The translations under genes were made by a program, and so were the position numbers. DNA of 64,000 bases from Cryptomeria japonica (taxonomy: Eukaryota > Streptophyta > Pinopsida > Cupressales > Cupressaceae): assembly GCF_030272615.1 (NCBI RefSeq), contig NC_081413.1, positions 143,442,476 to 143,506,475 of the forward strand, in the 5' to 3' direction. Position 1 is the first letter of the stretch, and each line of letters begins with the position of its first letter. Positions 11,508-21,858 of the stretch are shown one piece after another. The notes under the pieces were generated by a model, which saw only the letters and a program-made list of their open reading frames with translations, searched no databases and had not been told where the DNA came from.

Positions 11508-13078
11508 TGTAACGTCGTAAATTGTACGCACTTGCTAGGGTGGTACAATTTCACACCTAGTTTAGCACCCGCCTTGGCGCATTTTGCATTTTGCATTGCA
11601 TTTCCCCTTTAGCACTTAATTAATTAAATTAATTAGGTCTAAGTTTCTATTTTATCATCTCCCATATCATAAAGTTGGGCCCTTTTCATTTTATTCTTCT
11701 AATACATCATTTAATCAAAAACCCTAATTAGGTCCTATTTTGAACTTGGGGGCTTGATTTCGGGGGTCAAAACATCTTGAAATCACCTGTAACTTTAGGA
11801 TTCTCTCTAAAATCATCATATCCGACGGCCCTGAAAATTTGGTGAAAAGTTGTCAGGACCATGGCACTCGGCGTGCACACGGTCCCGGACATTTTTCCCA
11901 AAATTTTAGGAGCGCAATCCAATCATAAAATAAAGCTTAACCCCAAGAAATTGGTGGGAGATTCAATCTCTAGGTCGGCCAAAAGTTGAAATTAAGACCT
12001 AGGGTTTCATATATAAGAGCCCTCTTTCTTCATTTGAAAGGATCTGGATTTTGGTTTCAGGGGCCTTCTATGCAATGAAAGAGTAGATATTTGAAGACTT
12101 CAACAACATTCAACATCCATCCATCAAGCATTCATCAATTTCATTCATCCATTTAGGGCTTTGAAGACATTGAAGAGCAATAAGGGATCACCAACTGAAG
12201 ATTGGCTTGTACCCCTCCCTTGGGGTTGGGTATGATTTCATGTTGTTTTCATGTCTTTGCATAAGCCTCATTATATCATTTGTATTCATGCTTTAGATCA
12301 CTTTGCATCTTGATTTGGAGCACTTACATTATCATTCACAAGCAATTAGGGTTTACTTTCTAGGTTGCTCTAGTTTGCTTACTTGCATTTTAGGATCTTG
12401 CACACACACATTACTTTTACAATACAACTTGGCTATTTGTGGAGGTGGAAACCACCAAAGCGAGGGTTTGACTAAGGCAAAACCCTATATAGCTGCCCTA
12501 CAATCCTTTTCAGATATAAGTGCAGATTTCTGAATTCGAAGGACGCCGCAAGTTGTAGATCTGACGAAAGTAGACCGAGACAGAACCTCACACTGAATTC
12601 CAACCCAGAAAGCTAGGACAGAGGCATGGGGCGCCCTGGTCCTGCCAAGACAAGGGCGTTGGGCGCCCTAGTCCCTATCTATTTCAGTGAATTTTAGCAG
12701 TTTCAGAGGTAGCAGCTTCGGTATTTCAGGCTTCCGGCTTTCGTGGCAGATCTTGCAGAATCAAATCCATTCAAGGTACACATTTACATTTCTCCTCTTA
12801 TCCTTACAATTGTTCATCATTAAATCTCAATTCTACAATCTTGTGCTCAAAGTTACTAGTTCATACTTACACTTTAGGGTTAATAGTTGAACTTGCATCA
12901 TTCTATCTATCATTTGCAACAAAGGAATAGAAATCCTAATAGGTAGCCCGTGGCTCTCTCTTCCACAAAAAGAAGTAGCTAGTTGTGTGATACCTCTAGT
13001 CTCTTTCATATTCCACAAGTGTGTGATTGAAAGTGAGATTAGGGCATGTTTGCTTAGTGTCACTTTTTCCCCCACACA
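11508..13078 (+). repeat. T1 5' LTR
   Basis: TGTAACGTCG..CCCACACA. Both LTRs carry the same internal blocks: a TTAATTAAATTAATT block, AGGGTTTCATATATAAGAG (a possible TATA region, near 12003), a long stretch with CATCCATCC repeats, and an AGTGAGATTAGGGCATG tail. The part around 12540-12830 aligns poorly with the 3' LTR, so the two LTRs have a variable block near their 3' third. Confidence 0.9.
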
Positions 13079-13082
13079 TTTT

Positions 13083-13095
13083 TGGTGAACCCGAC
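13083..13095 (+). other. T1 primer-binding site candidate
   Basis: TGGTGAACCCGAC begins four bases after the 5' LTR and is preceded by a T run. It has the TGG start of a tRNA primer site; I do not assign the tRNA. Confidence 0.5.
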
Positions 13096-13413
13096 ATGAA
13101 TTCCAATCTTCTCTAATTCTGATTTATGTTTTCAAATTTGTGTGTTTATGCTATTTCAAATTCAAATTTGTATTTACAAGTTTTAATTTCTTGCAAGATT
13201 CAAAAATTTAGAGGAAATTTTTGCTAAAACCCTAATTTTTCAATTCAAAGTTGAACTTGTGGATAGCTTAATTGGGATCAATCTGATTTAGGAACTCATT
13301 TGAATCATAAATTTCATTTTCTAAATCTACATTCTAAGTGCTTGCATTGGTTAAAATTAAACATTTCCTTCTACTTTGCATGTGTTATCATTTGAAAGAG
13401 GAAAATTGTTGTC

Positions 13414-16400
13414 ATGATGCATTCATTTCATAGATGTGATAATGGGTTAGCTTCCCTTGTTTCAATTTTTCCTTCTCCTAAAGAACCTCCCCCCATCTAT
13501 AACAACATTTTAGTGCCTAAAAGAGTTTCTACCAATCCCTTTGAGACTCTCCCATGCTCTAAGGATGAAGACTTTAAGAGTGATCTTGACAATTCTCCTA
13601 AAATGTGCCCTTCCTATTTAGCTATCCTAGAGGAAGAGAATGATATCATAAACACCTTTCTTAATGTTACTTCATCTTCCCTACATGATGCCTCTCTAAG
13701 TGAAAAGGTATTGATGGACATTGACTTATTTTCTCCTAAAGTTGGTCCTTCCAATGGGGGCATGTTAGTGCAACAAGAGGTTATGAACACTTCTTTCAAA
13801 GATCTCCTTCCTAAGCATGAATCTTTGGAGAAATATGTTCATGTTCCTCCTAAAAAACACTCCCTTCATGAGGATCCTTTTGTGCAAGAAGATGACATTA
13901 TCCCTACATTTCCTAGTGATGGCATTTCCTTTTCCAACAAAATTCCCACTAGAGATGATGAATTAATGATAAATGCTTACCCTTCTCCTAAAGTTTGTCT
14001 TACCCATAAGCATCCCTTAGAGAAAGAAGATGAAATAATAAGCAATTTCCTTAATTCCCTCTCCCCTAAAGATCATATTGAACATATTTTGAGGAAAGAG
14101 GATGAGTTTAACACATCTATTGATGCTCTCCCTCCTAAGGATGAGGAATTAATAAACAATGTTATCTCCTCTCCCGAAATTGACAATACTTCAAACATTC
14201 CTTTCAACAACCTCACTATTTGGGATGAACCATTAGAAGAAGGTGTAGATTATTCTCTTCCCCATGAGAGAACCCTAGCCAAAGTGGATGAAATCAAGAT
14301 TGAAAACTCCCTTGATAGTTTCTCACCTTCCTTGAATCTCAATTATTCTCCCTCTCCTCAACTTGGTTTTACTCATAAGGATACCCTAGTTCAAAGCAAG
14401 ATCGTTAACATCTCTTTCAAAGATCTCCCTCTCAAAAGTGAGACTTTAGAGAGTAATGTTGATCCTTCTCCTAGAGAGTTTATTCCCCATGTAGATCCTT
14501 TGATGATAGAGGATGATATGACCTTTCCTAGTATTACTCTTCCTACTGGAACATCAATGCCTACCCCTTGTCTCTCTCCTAAAATTGATTTAATCCTTGA
14601 TAAGATTTTAGTGCAAGAGAAGACTATCAATAATTCTTCCAACACTTTTGTTCATTCCTCTAAACCATCCTCAATCAATTTGATACATGTGAATGAAACA
14701 CCTAACAAACCTCTCTTCACTGTCCAAGGTGCTTGTCCTTCTCAAAATTCTCAACCTTTAAATAAGCCTATCTTAGTGGTTCAAGGTGGTTATGCTAATG
14801 ATTCCTTTTACACTCCTAAGAAACCTATTATTACTGTGCAAGGAGGTTATTATACTAAGAGCCCTTATGAGTATGCTAAGCAACTGACTAGAGAGAGTTA
14901 TAATGTGGTTGCTCATACCTATAACACAAGAAACAATAGGCAACCTAATCCTCCTCCAGTTATCCCAACTTCACTTCCTCCTTCCCAACCTATTCTTCCG
15001 CAAGCTCCATGTATTTCACAAGTTCTTGGTAAGGAATATGATCTCATAGAACAACTTAAAGCTACCCCTGCTAAGATATCCCTTTGGGATTTGATTCAAA
15101 CTTCTTCCGCTCATCATGGAATGTTACAAGATGCCTTGAAAGATTTGAATGTTCCTCCACCTAATACATCTAGTAATATAGTGTCTTTGGTTAACTCTAT
15201 GATGAATCCTAAGGCTCAAATTGTGTTTACTCAAGATGAGTTGCCTACTAGTGAAATTCAACATCAATATGATCCCTTGATGATTGTGGTTATCATAAAT
15301 GACACTGCTATAAGACGAACACTGGTAGATAATGGTTCTGGCCTTAATGTGTGTAGCATTAATCTATTGCATAAGATGAATGTGGATACATCCCTTATTG
15401 AGCCTGACTCTCGTCCCATTAGAGGCTTCGATAATGTGGCTAAGTCTTCATTAGGTATTATCACCTTACCCATCACAGTGGGACCTGTTACTTTGCCTAC
15501 TCTTATCCATGTTATGTCGGGAAATCTAACATACAACTTGTTATTAGGGAGACCTTGGATTCACAGTATGCAGGTTGTCCCCTCTACATTGCATAGACAA
15601 GTTAAATTTATTTATACTAATAAGACATATACCTTGATAGGTGATACTAATTTTCAAGCTTGTTTGCAAACATCTACTTCCAAAGGGAGTTCTTCTAAGC
15701 CTTCCTCTTCTAGTGATGAGTCGTTAAACAAGATACCTATGGATGAATCATCACCCTCTGATAATCAAAATTCTTTGGATGAGTCTGAAGTTCCTGAAGA
15801 AGATTCTTCTCAACTTGAATCTACACATGAAAAGGCTTTTGATCCTGAGAAGGTTCTCGCAGAAGACGATTGGGGATCTCTTGATTTTAATCCCACCTTT
15901 GTAGGTGAGTATAGGGTTCCTCCTAGAGAGCTTAAAGTTAAAAAGAAGGAAGAAACTAGAGATCAATCAGTCTTACCTGAACCTATGAGCAATAATTTTG
16001 TGGCCACTTCTTCTCCTCACACCTCTAATTCTGAAGAATTTGATTCTTTGTCTTATGAAAAACTACCATCCCTCTCTGATTTAGCATCCCTCTATGGTTG
16101 TGGTTTTCACATTTTGGCTAAGAGTGGCTATAGTGGAAATGGTTGTGGCCCAAATGAACAAGGAATTAAAGTTCCTTTAGAACATAACATGCATGAATAT
16201 TCATTTGGACTTGGATATAATCTTTCTAAGCCCACCAAAGCATCTAAAAGACCATCTCTCAATGTGAATGCTATATTTAGTAGTGATGATGATCTCACTT
16301 CAACTAAATCATCTTCTACTTCTATCAACTCTCACTCCCCTCATAAGGAAATATTGGCGATGAACAAATCTCCTTATGACTCCCCTCAAATTTCTAAATC

Positions 16401-16611
16401 CACTTATGAATCTTTATCTCCTATTCATCATAAAGTCCTTTCCTCCAGGGATAAGGCTCTAATAAATTACACTCATCCCTCTTCTAAGATTTCTTGTGAC
16501 TTTTCTTCTTCAGTTTTTATCATTTTATACATGTTTTTGATCTCATTTATAGTTGAGCATTTAGCATGTCATATTCAAATACCTCATTCAATCTATCATG
16601 TCTTTAAATAA
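13414..16611 (+). CDS. T1 polyprotein: repeats, retropepsin, G-patch-like motif
   Basis: The frame is intact over 1065 codons from ATG. Residues 1-460 form a low-complexity, acidic and Ser/Pro-rich region of loosely repeated units with SPK, LPKxE and EEDDII-type words. Residues about 430-490 hold three copies of a KPxxxVQGG-like word. An aspartic-protease fold follows: LVDNGSGLN at 637-645 (the family's D-T/S-G triad reads DNG) and LLLGRPW at 709-715. A Gly-rich stretch at about 890-925 aligns with the G-patch found after the protease in Tat-lineage polyproteins. The C-terminus (about 1030-1055) is strongly hydrophobic. There is no zinc knuckle, RT, RNase H or integrase. The role is probably a gag/protease-type protein; the DNG form is typical of this lineage. 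Intactness is unusual in this window. Confidence 0.85.
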   Translation: MMHSFHRCDNGLASLVSIFPSPKEPPPIYNNILVPKRVSTNPFETLPCSKDEDFKSDLDNSPKMCPSYLAILEEENDIINTFLNVTSSSLHDASLSEKVLMDIDLFSPKVGPSNGGMLVQQEVMNTSFKDLLPKHESLEKYVHVPPKKHSLHEDPFVQEDDIIPTFPSDGISFSNKIPTRDDELMINAYPSPKVCLTHKHPLEKEDEIISNFLNSLSPKDHIEHILRKEDEFNTSIDALPPKDEELINNVISSPEIDNTSNIPFNNLTIWDEPLEEGVDYSLPHERTLAKVDEIKIENSLDSFSPSLNLNYSPSPQLGFTHKDTLVQSKIVNISFKDLPLKSETLESNVDPSPREFIPHVDPLMIEDDMTFPSITLPTGTSMPTPCLSPKIDLILDKILVQEKTINNSSNTFVHSSKPSSINLIHVNETPNKPLFTVQGACPSQNSQPLNKPILVVQGGYANDSFYTPKKPIITVQGGYYTKSPYEYAKQLTRESYNVVAHTYNTRNNRQPNPPPVIPTSLPPSQPILPQAPCISQVLGKEYDLIEQLKATPAKISLWDLIQTSSAHHGMLQDALKDLNVPPPNTSSNIVSLVNSMMNPKAQIVFTQDELPTSEIQHQYDPLMIVVIINDTAIRRTLVDNGSGLNVCSINLLHKMNVDTSLIEPDSRPIRGFDNVAKSSLGIITLPITVGPVTLPTLIHVMSGNLTYNLLLGRPWIHSMQVVPSTLHRQVKFIYTNKTYTLIGDTNFQACLQTSTSKGSSSKPSSSSDESLNKIPMDESSPSDNQNSLDESEVPEEDSSQLESTHEKAFDPEKVLAEDDWGSLDFNPTFVGEYRVPPRELKVKKKEETRDQSVLPEPMSNNFVATSSPHTSNSEEFDSLSYEKLPSLSDLASLYGCGFHILAKSGYSGNGCGPNEQGIKVPLEHNMHEYSFGLGYNLSKPTKASKRPSLNVNAIFSSDDDLTSTKSSSTSINSHSPHKEILAMNKSPYDSPQISKSTYESLSPIHHKVLSSRDKALINYTHPSSKISCDFSSSVFIILYMFLISFIVEHLACHIQIPHSIYHVFK

Positions 16612-17797
16612 CATTAATGGCTATTATGTTGCTCATCATTATGTGACATTGGTAGCTCATTTATTGGGGGCTCATTGTCATTTATGATGGTACAATTTCA
16701 AGTGCAATCATATTTTTGAAGCAACATAGTAGCCTAATTTTCTATGTTATCTCTTGTTCCTATGGGGACAAGAGTGATTTTATACATCTCTTCTTTTTAT
16801 GATTAAAATTTCCCTTTGGGGTAATAGTGTGGAAATATTGATCATCTTTTCTTTAGAATCCTCTTTTCCTAGATATGAGAGAAGATGTGTATTCTCTTTC
16901 TTATCCTACCCACTTCTTGTGAGGAGCATTTTACATACACTAATGTCTTGCTTGCATGAACTCATGTGAGTATGTAGTACATTTTTCTTATGTCTAAACC
17001 TCTCCCTAGAAGATTGTGTAAGTCCTTCTCATTGTCCTTATCCTTGGGAGGCAATGATCTTTCCTTATTTTTATCTAAGGATCCACTTTTTCCTATTTTG
17101 TGGATGGTGTGAACTTTATTACTTGATGTTATTCCTTTTATGCATTTGTTGTTGTTTGTTCAAGGATTCTCTCTTACAAGAGGTGTAAGTCCTTGACTAC
17201 AACCTCTTTTGCACTTGGTAAAATACATCCATAATGAATTCACTCTCCCAATTGGGTTAAAAAGAGCGTCATCCTTCATTAAGAATCACTTTCACCTCGC
17301 AAAAGAAGGAAGTATTGCATTCTTATTCTCTTCTTTGTCTTATTCTAGAAGATGGTATATTTGTCTAAGACAATTCCTCTTGGGGATAGGTGTCTTTTGT
17401 ACAAAGATCTCTTCCCCTCTAAGGATCTCCTTTACACATACTATAAGATATCCCTTTTCAACTATCTTATCCTTGCTTAAAGAGTGCAAAACTCTCTTGC
17501 TTGGATCTATGACATTGTTGCATTTTTGGGGTATCTTCTTTTGTGATGAAGGTAGGTATCCTTGTTCTACTTTGCTTATGACATAAACATTACACTTTTT
17601 GAGCAAGGTGATTATTCTCGGAACCAAAGCACAGACTCTTAGAGCGAGATGTCATGCTTTTGTACTATACATATACAGGTTGTAGCATACTCAGGCATAG
17701 ACTCCTATGAGGTGCTTCTAACCTCCCATACACACACATGCACGAGGTTGAGTGGAACTAGCGGCATAAGGCTAGACTTTCTCACTCTCCTCCCTTA

Positions 17798-17925
17798 CAT
17801 GGATCACCTAGACAGACTCTAGGGGCTAGTTTTCCATGTCCTTTTTCCCATGGATCACCTAGACAAGATCTAGGGGCGAGAAGTCCATGTTTTCTCTCTC
17901 ACTATTCTTCTCATGGATCACCAAT
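17798..17925 (+). repeat. Short tandem repeat with CATGGATCACC
   Basis: Three copies of a unit beginning CATGGATCACC (17798, 17849, 17912). The first two continue with TAGACA..CTAGGGGC. The spacing is 51 and 63 bases. Confidence 0.8.
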
Positions 17926-18420
17926 GTGTGTATTCATGCTTTTTTTCCTTTCTTTTCTTCTCTTTGCATTTTGTTTCCATTTACATCCTTCATCTTGTGT
18001 TAGAGAACTCTCAAATCCTCACACTCTTTGTTGTGTTGGAATTGAGATTTAGTCCTCTTTCTTACCAAATGATTCTCCATTAGTTTTTGATCTCATATCA
18101 AATCTTCTTGTGAGCATTTGTCATCAATATTATTTAACAATTCGAAGTAGTAAACATGATACCCTGTTTCAACTCACTAAAATTAGCAAGCCGAAACAGG
18201 GGGGGGCATATAGCTACCCTCAAATTTTCATCACCTTCCTTAGTAAGCATTAGGTGATTTTGTGATCTAACGTGTGTTTTGTAGGGCGCGGTTCCTAACT
18301 GTGTAGTGCAGATACCGTTGGGGGCTTCGTTCGACAGACTTATGGATATATCCTTTTTCAAATAATGTTTACTTTTCTGTACTTTAGCTTGCATATGCAC
18401 GTAGTGTTCATATGACCGCT

Positions 18421-18435
18421 AAAGTGGGGGCTAAA
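18421..18435 (+). other. T1 polypurine tract
   Basis: AAAGTGGGGGCTAAA directly precedes the 3' LTR start TGTAGC and would prime plus-strand synthesis. Confidence 0.65.
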
Positions 18436-20033
18436 TGTAGCATCGTAAATTGTACACATTTGCTAGGGTGGTACAATTTCACACCTAGTTTAGCACCCGC
18501 CTTGGCACATTTTTCATTTTGCATTGCATTTCCCCTTTAGCACTTAATTAATTAAATTAATTAGGTCTAAGGTTCTATTTTATCATCTCCCATATCATAA
18601 AGTTGGTCCCTTTTCATTTTATTCTTCTAATACATCATTTAATCAAAAACCCTAATTAGGTCCTATTTTGAACTTGGGGGCTTGATTTCGGGGGTCAAAA
18701 CATCTCGAAATCACCTGTAACTTCAGGATTCTCTCTAAAATCATCATATCTGACGGCCCTAAAAATTTGGTGAAAACTTGTCGGGACCATGGCGCTCGGC
18801 ATGCACATGGTCCCGGACATTTTTCTCGAAATTTTAGGAGCGCAATCCAATCATAAAATAAAGCTTAACCCCAAGAAATTGGCAGGAGATTCAATCTCTA
18901 GGTCAGCCAAAAGTTGAAATTAAGACCTAGGGTTTCATATATAAGAGCCCTCTTTCTTCATTTGAAAGGATCCGGATTTTGGTTTCAGGGGCCTTCTATG
19001 CAACAAAAGAGTAGATCTTTGAAGACTTCAACAACATTCAACATCCATCCATCAAGCATTCATCAATTTCATTCATCCATTTAGGGCTTTGAAGACATTG
19101 AAGAGCAATAAGGGATCATCGACTGAAGATTGGCTTGTACCCCTCCCTTGGGGTTGGGTATGATTTCATGTTGTTTTCATGTCTTTACATAAGCCTCATT
19201 ATATCATTTGTATTCATGTTTTAGATCACTTTGCATCTTGATTTGGAGCACTTACATTATCATTCACAAGCAATTAGGGTTTACTTTCTAGGTTGCTCTA
19301 GTTTTCTTACTTGCATTTTAGGATCTTGCACACACACATTACTTTTACAATACAACTTGGCTCTTCGTGGAGGTGTAAATCACCAAAGTGGGGGTTTGAC
19401 TAAGGCAAAACCCTATATAGCCGCCCTACAATCCTTTTCAGATATAAGTGCAGATTTTTGAATTCGAAGAACGCCGCAAGTTGCAGATCCGACGGAAGCA
19501 AACTGAGATGGGACAACACACCAAATTGCAGAGCAGAAACCTAGGACAGGGACGTGGGGTGCCCTGGTCCTGACAGGATAGGGGCATTGGGCGCCCTGGT
19601 CCCTCAGACAACAGCAGTTTTCAGCACTTTTCGACAGCTTTCAGGTTGCCAAAAGGAGCAGTTTTAGGTGCAGAATCAGGTCAGTGGCGCATGCGCCCCC
19701 GTCCTGAACATTTCCACTCAGATTTTAACCCCAGGTACACATCTGCATTCTCCTCTCATCCTTGTGTTTACAGCTTTTCATCACTTAATCTCAATCTTGC
19801 AATCTTGTTACTAGTTCATACTTGCACTCTAGGGCCAGTAGTTGAACTTGCATCATTTTATCTATCATTTGCAACAAAGGAATAGAAATCCTAATAGGTA
19901 GCCCGTGGCTCTCTCTTCCACAAAAAGAAGTAGCCAATTGTGTGATACCTCTAGGCTCTTTCGTATTCCACAAGTGTGTGATTGAAAGTGAGATTAGGGC
20001 ATGTTTGCTTAGTGTCACTTTTTCCCCTACACA
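18436..20033 (+). repeat. T1 3' LTR
   Basis: TGTAGCATCG..CCCTACACA, 1598 bp, followed by the TCTTG duplication. Many differences from the 5' LTR are CG to CA or TG. A 76-codon frame is present at the same place in both LTRs (12303 and 19231); it starts at TTG and is preserved only because the LTRs are copies of one another. Confidence 0.9.
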
Positions 20034-20038
20034 TCTTG

Positions 20039-20371
20039 TAAATTGAGCAGTGAGCTCTAGGCAATTAGTCTTTCTGCATGTGCAGGCCCCTCATTGTAAG
20101 TAATATTTATTCATTGGCCAGTGAGTGAATATTGTGGGTCACAAATCCCACCGAGGTTTTTCCCACACCAGGTTTCCTCATTAAACATCTTGTGTTATGG
20201 TGTGCTTTCTATGTTGTCTTTATTGTTCCTATTTACTGCATTAATTCTTATTTACCAGTACACTATTTTGGAATGCAAAATACTTAATAAGGTTAATTAT
20301 TCTGCTAACAGGTTAGATACTGATTCACCCCCCCCTTCTCAGTATCTTTGGGACTATCATTAAACCTAACA
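20039..20371 (+). repeat. C1 5' LTR, second part
   Basis: The sequence resumes at TAAATTGAGCAG, exactly continuing 11507, and matches the last third of the 3' LTR. It includes the shared copia LTR tail GATTCACCCCCCC and ends CCTAACA. Confidence 0.9.
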
Positions 20372-20373
20372 AT

Positions 20374-20385
20374 TGGTATCAGAGC
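20374..20385 (+). other. C1 primer-binding site, tRNA-Met type
   Basis: TGGTATCAGAGC, the complement of the initiator tRNA-Met 3' end used by most plant Ty1/copia elements, starts three bases after the LTR. Confidence 0.95.
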
Positions 20386-20442
20386 TTGGTCCTCTATTTT
20401 CAAAATTCCAACAACTTGAGGAAGATTCTGACATCGGTACAG

Positions 20443-21555
20443 ATGGATAACTTAAGAAAGCATTTGGAAGGAGCTCTTGTAGACTATGATTCAGAGAAGT
20501 TGAAGAATATTAAACTTGAAGATGATCTAAGGACTGCGTAGGAATTCATTCGAGGACTTCAGGAGAATCTTACTATTGCTAGAAATAAAAGAAAAGAACT
20601 TCATGAGAAGATGCAGAATGATAATGATGAAAAGGAAACTCTTAATGAACTTGTGAACAAAATGAGACAAGAAAACAGTACTATGAGGAATGAAATGCAA
20701 GATATGACTATGAGATTTTTTAAAGACATTGAAGACGGGAAAAAGAATGAAGATGACTTGACTAGGAGACTCAATGATGCTGGAAATGAAAATCTAAGAC
20801 TCGGTCATAAAAATGATATGTTAAAGATATATCTGATTCACATACAACATGATAAAACTGAACTTATGAGACAAATGGGAATTCTGGAAAATGAGTTGGC
20901 TACTGCAAATCAACACAAAGAGAAATTCAAGAAAAGTTCAGAAGAACTTGATGATATGTTGAAAAGTCAGAAACCTAATGGAGATACTAATTGACTTGGA
21001 TTTGAAGTTGGTGAAAGTTCTGGTACTGCAAACAATCATGATCATAGTAAACTGGTAAGACAATCTAATGCTTACAAATTTAATGGGAAATGCTTTAACT
21101 GTAACAAGTATGGTCATATAGAAAATCAGTGTAGATCTAGAAACAATCAGAACATTAATGAACCCACCGGTCAATGTTACAAATGCAACAAATTTGGTCA
21201 TAATTCAGAAAACTGCAGAATGAAGGTGAGATGTTATGTTTGTGGAAGATTTGGACACTTATCTAATCAATGCAGAACACAAACCGACATAGGATATGGA
21301 AAGGCTATTCCGAAGAATAACGTGACTTGTTATGCTTGTAACAAAATTGGACATATTGCAAAATTTTGTAAAAGCAAGACTTCACCGACAAATAATAAAG
21401 GACCCAGTTTGAAAGGCAAAGAAAAGGTTGATGAGGTAAAGCAAGAATTTTCAAAACAATGGATTAGAAAGACAGATCAGAATATTTATGAGACTATTCC
21501 TTCACCGGTAGAACAAAGTATTACTCCATTGGTAGGAAATTCTTCATCAAACTGA
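20443..21555 (+). pseudogene. C1 ORF1: coiled-coil protein with four CCHC zinc knuckles
   Basis: One reading frame of 370 codons from ATG at 20443, broken by two stops (TAG at 20539, TGA at 20992). Residues 1-185 are charged and heptad-like (many E, K, L, N), so a coiled coil is likely. Four perfect C-x2-C-x4-H-x4-C knuckles follow, at nucleotides 21091-21132, 21175-21216, 21232-21273 and 21328-21369. This is nucleic-acid-binding Gag-like architecture. However, the N-terminal part does not look like the usual copia Gag seen in C2 and C3, and four knuckles is unusual against the one those elements carry. It probably packages RNA. It lies 57 bp downstream of the primer site, where Gag is expected. 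Confidence 0.75.
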
Positions 21556-21858
21556 GAAGTAACCCTTTGGGGGTATTGCAGCAAATTGAATATCATGCAG
21601 TTTACCCTCAGTCGATGGTGAGAAGATAGATTTCTTCCTTATCGGCAGATGTGTTAATTTTTCACTTAACCGGCAAGAATTTAATGCAGTTGTTAAAATA
21701 AATTTCATTATAAATCATCATTTTCCTTCACTTTTGATTCATTGAGCATTCAAATTAGCAGAGAGCGCAAAATATGAGCAAAGGCATTCAAGGCGAAGGT
21801 GTGAAGTGATTCCTTTCAAGCATTCAAACATTATCAGGCAACTTAAGGTATTTTTCAA

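Larger units (their letters stand above)
16612..18435 (+). other. T1 noncoding 3' region
   Basis: About 1.8 kb between the ORF stop and the 3' LTR. I see no gene: the 125-codon frame at 17209-17586 has no family resemblance. The stretch is T-rich with many CTTTTCC words. It contains a short tandem repeat at 17798-17925 and ends in a polypurine tract. In an autonomous Tat element this space would be occupied by pol. Confidence 0.6.
11508..20033 (+). mobile_element. T1: Tat-like Ty3/gypsy element without reverse transcriptase
   Basis: The element lies in the C1 5' LTR with a perfect TCTTG duplication (11503-11507 and 20034-20038). It starts TGTAACG and ends CTACACA. The 5' LTR is 1571 bp and the 3' LTR 1598 bp. 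A TGG-initiated primer-site-like sequence follows the 5' LTR, and a polypurine stretch precedes the 3' LTR. The 5.4-kb interior holds a single 1065-codon ORF with retropepsin and G-patch-like features and then 1.8 kb without coding. No integrase, RT or RNase H is present, so movement would need outside enzymes. The LTRs differ visibly: 6 differences in the first 100 aligned bases, several of them CG to CA. Confidence 0.9.

Noticed and set aside
12303-12533. 76-codon frame conserved at 12303 and 19231
   Set aside because: Both copies are in the T1 LTRs, so similarity is due to LTR duplication; the frame starts at TTG.
20443-21555. Host CCHC zinc-finger gene (CNBP-like)
   Set aside because: It lies 57 bp after a tRNA-Met primer site and between matching LTRs, so it is a Gag-like ORF of C1.
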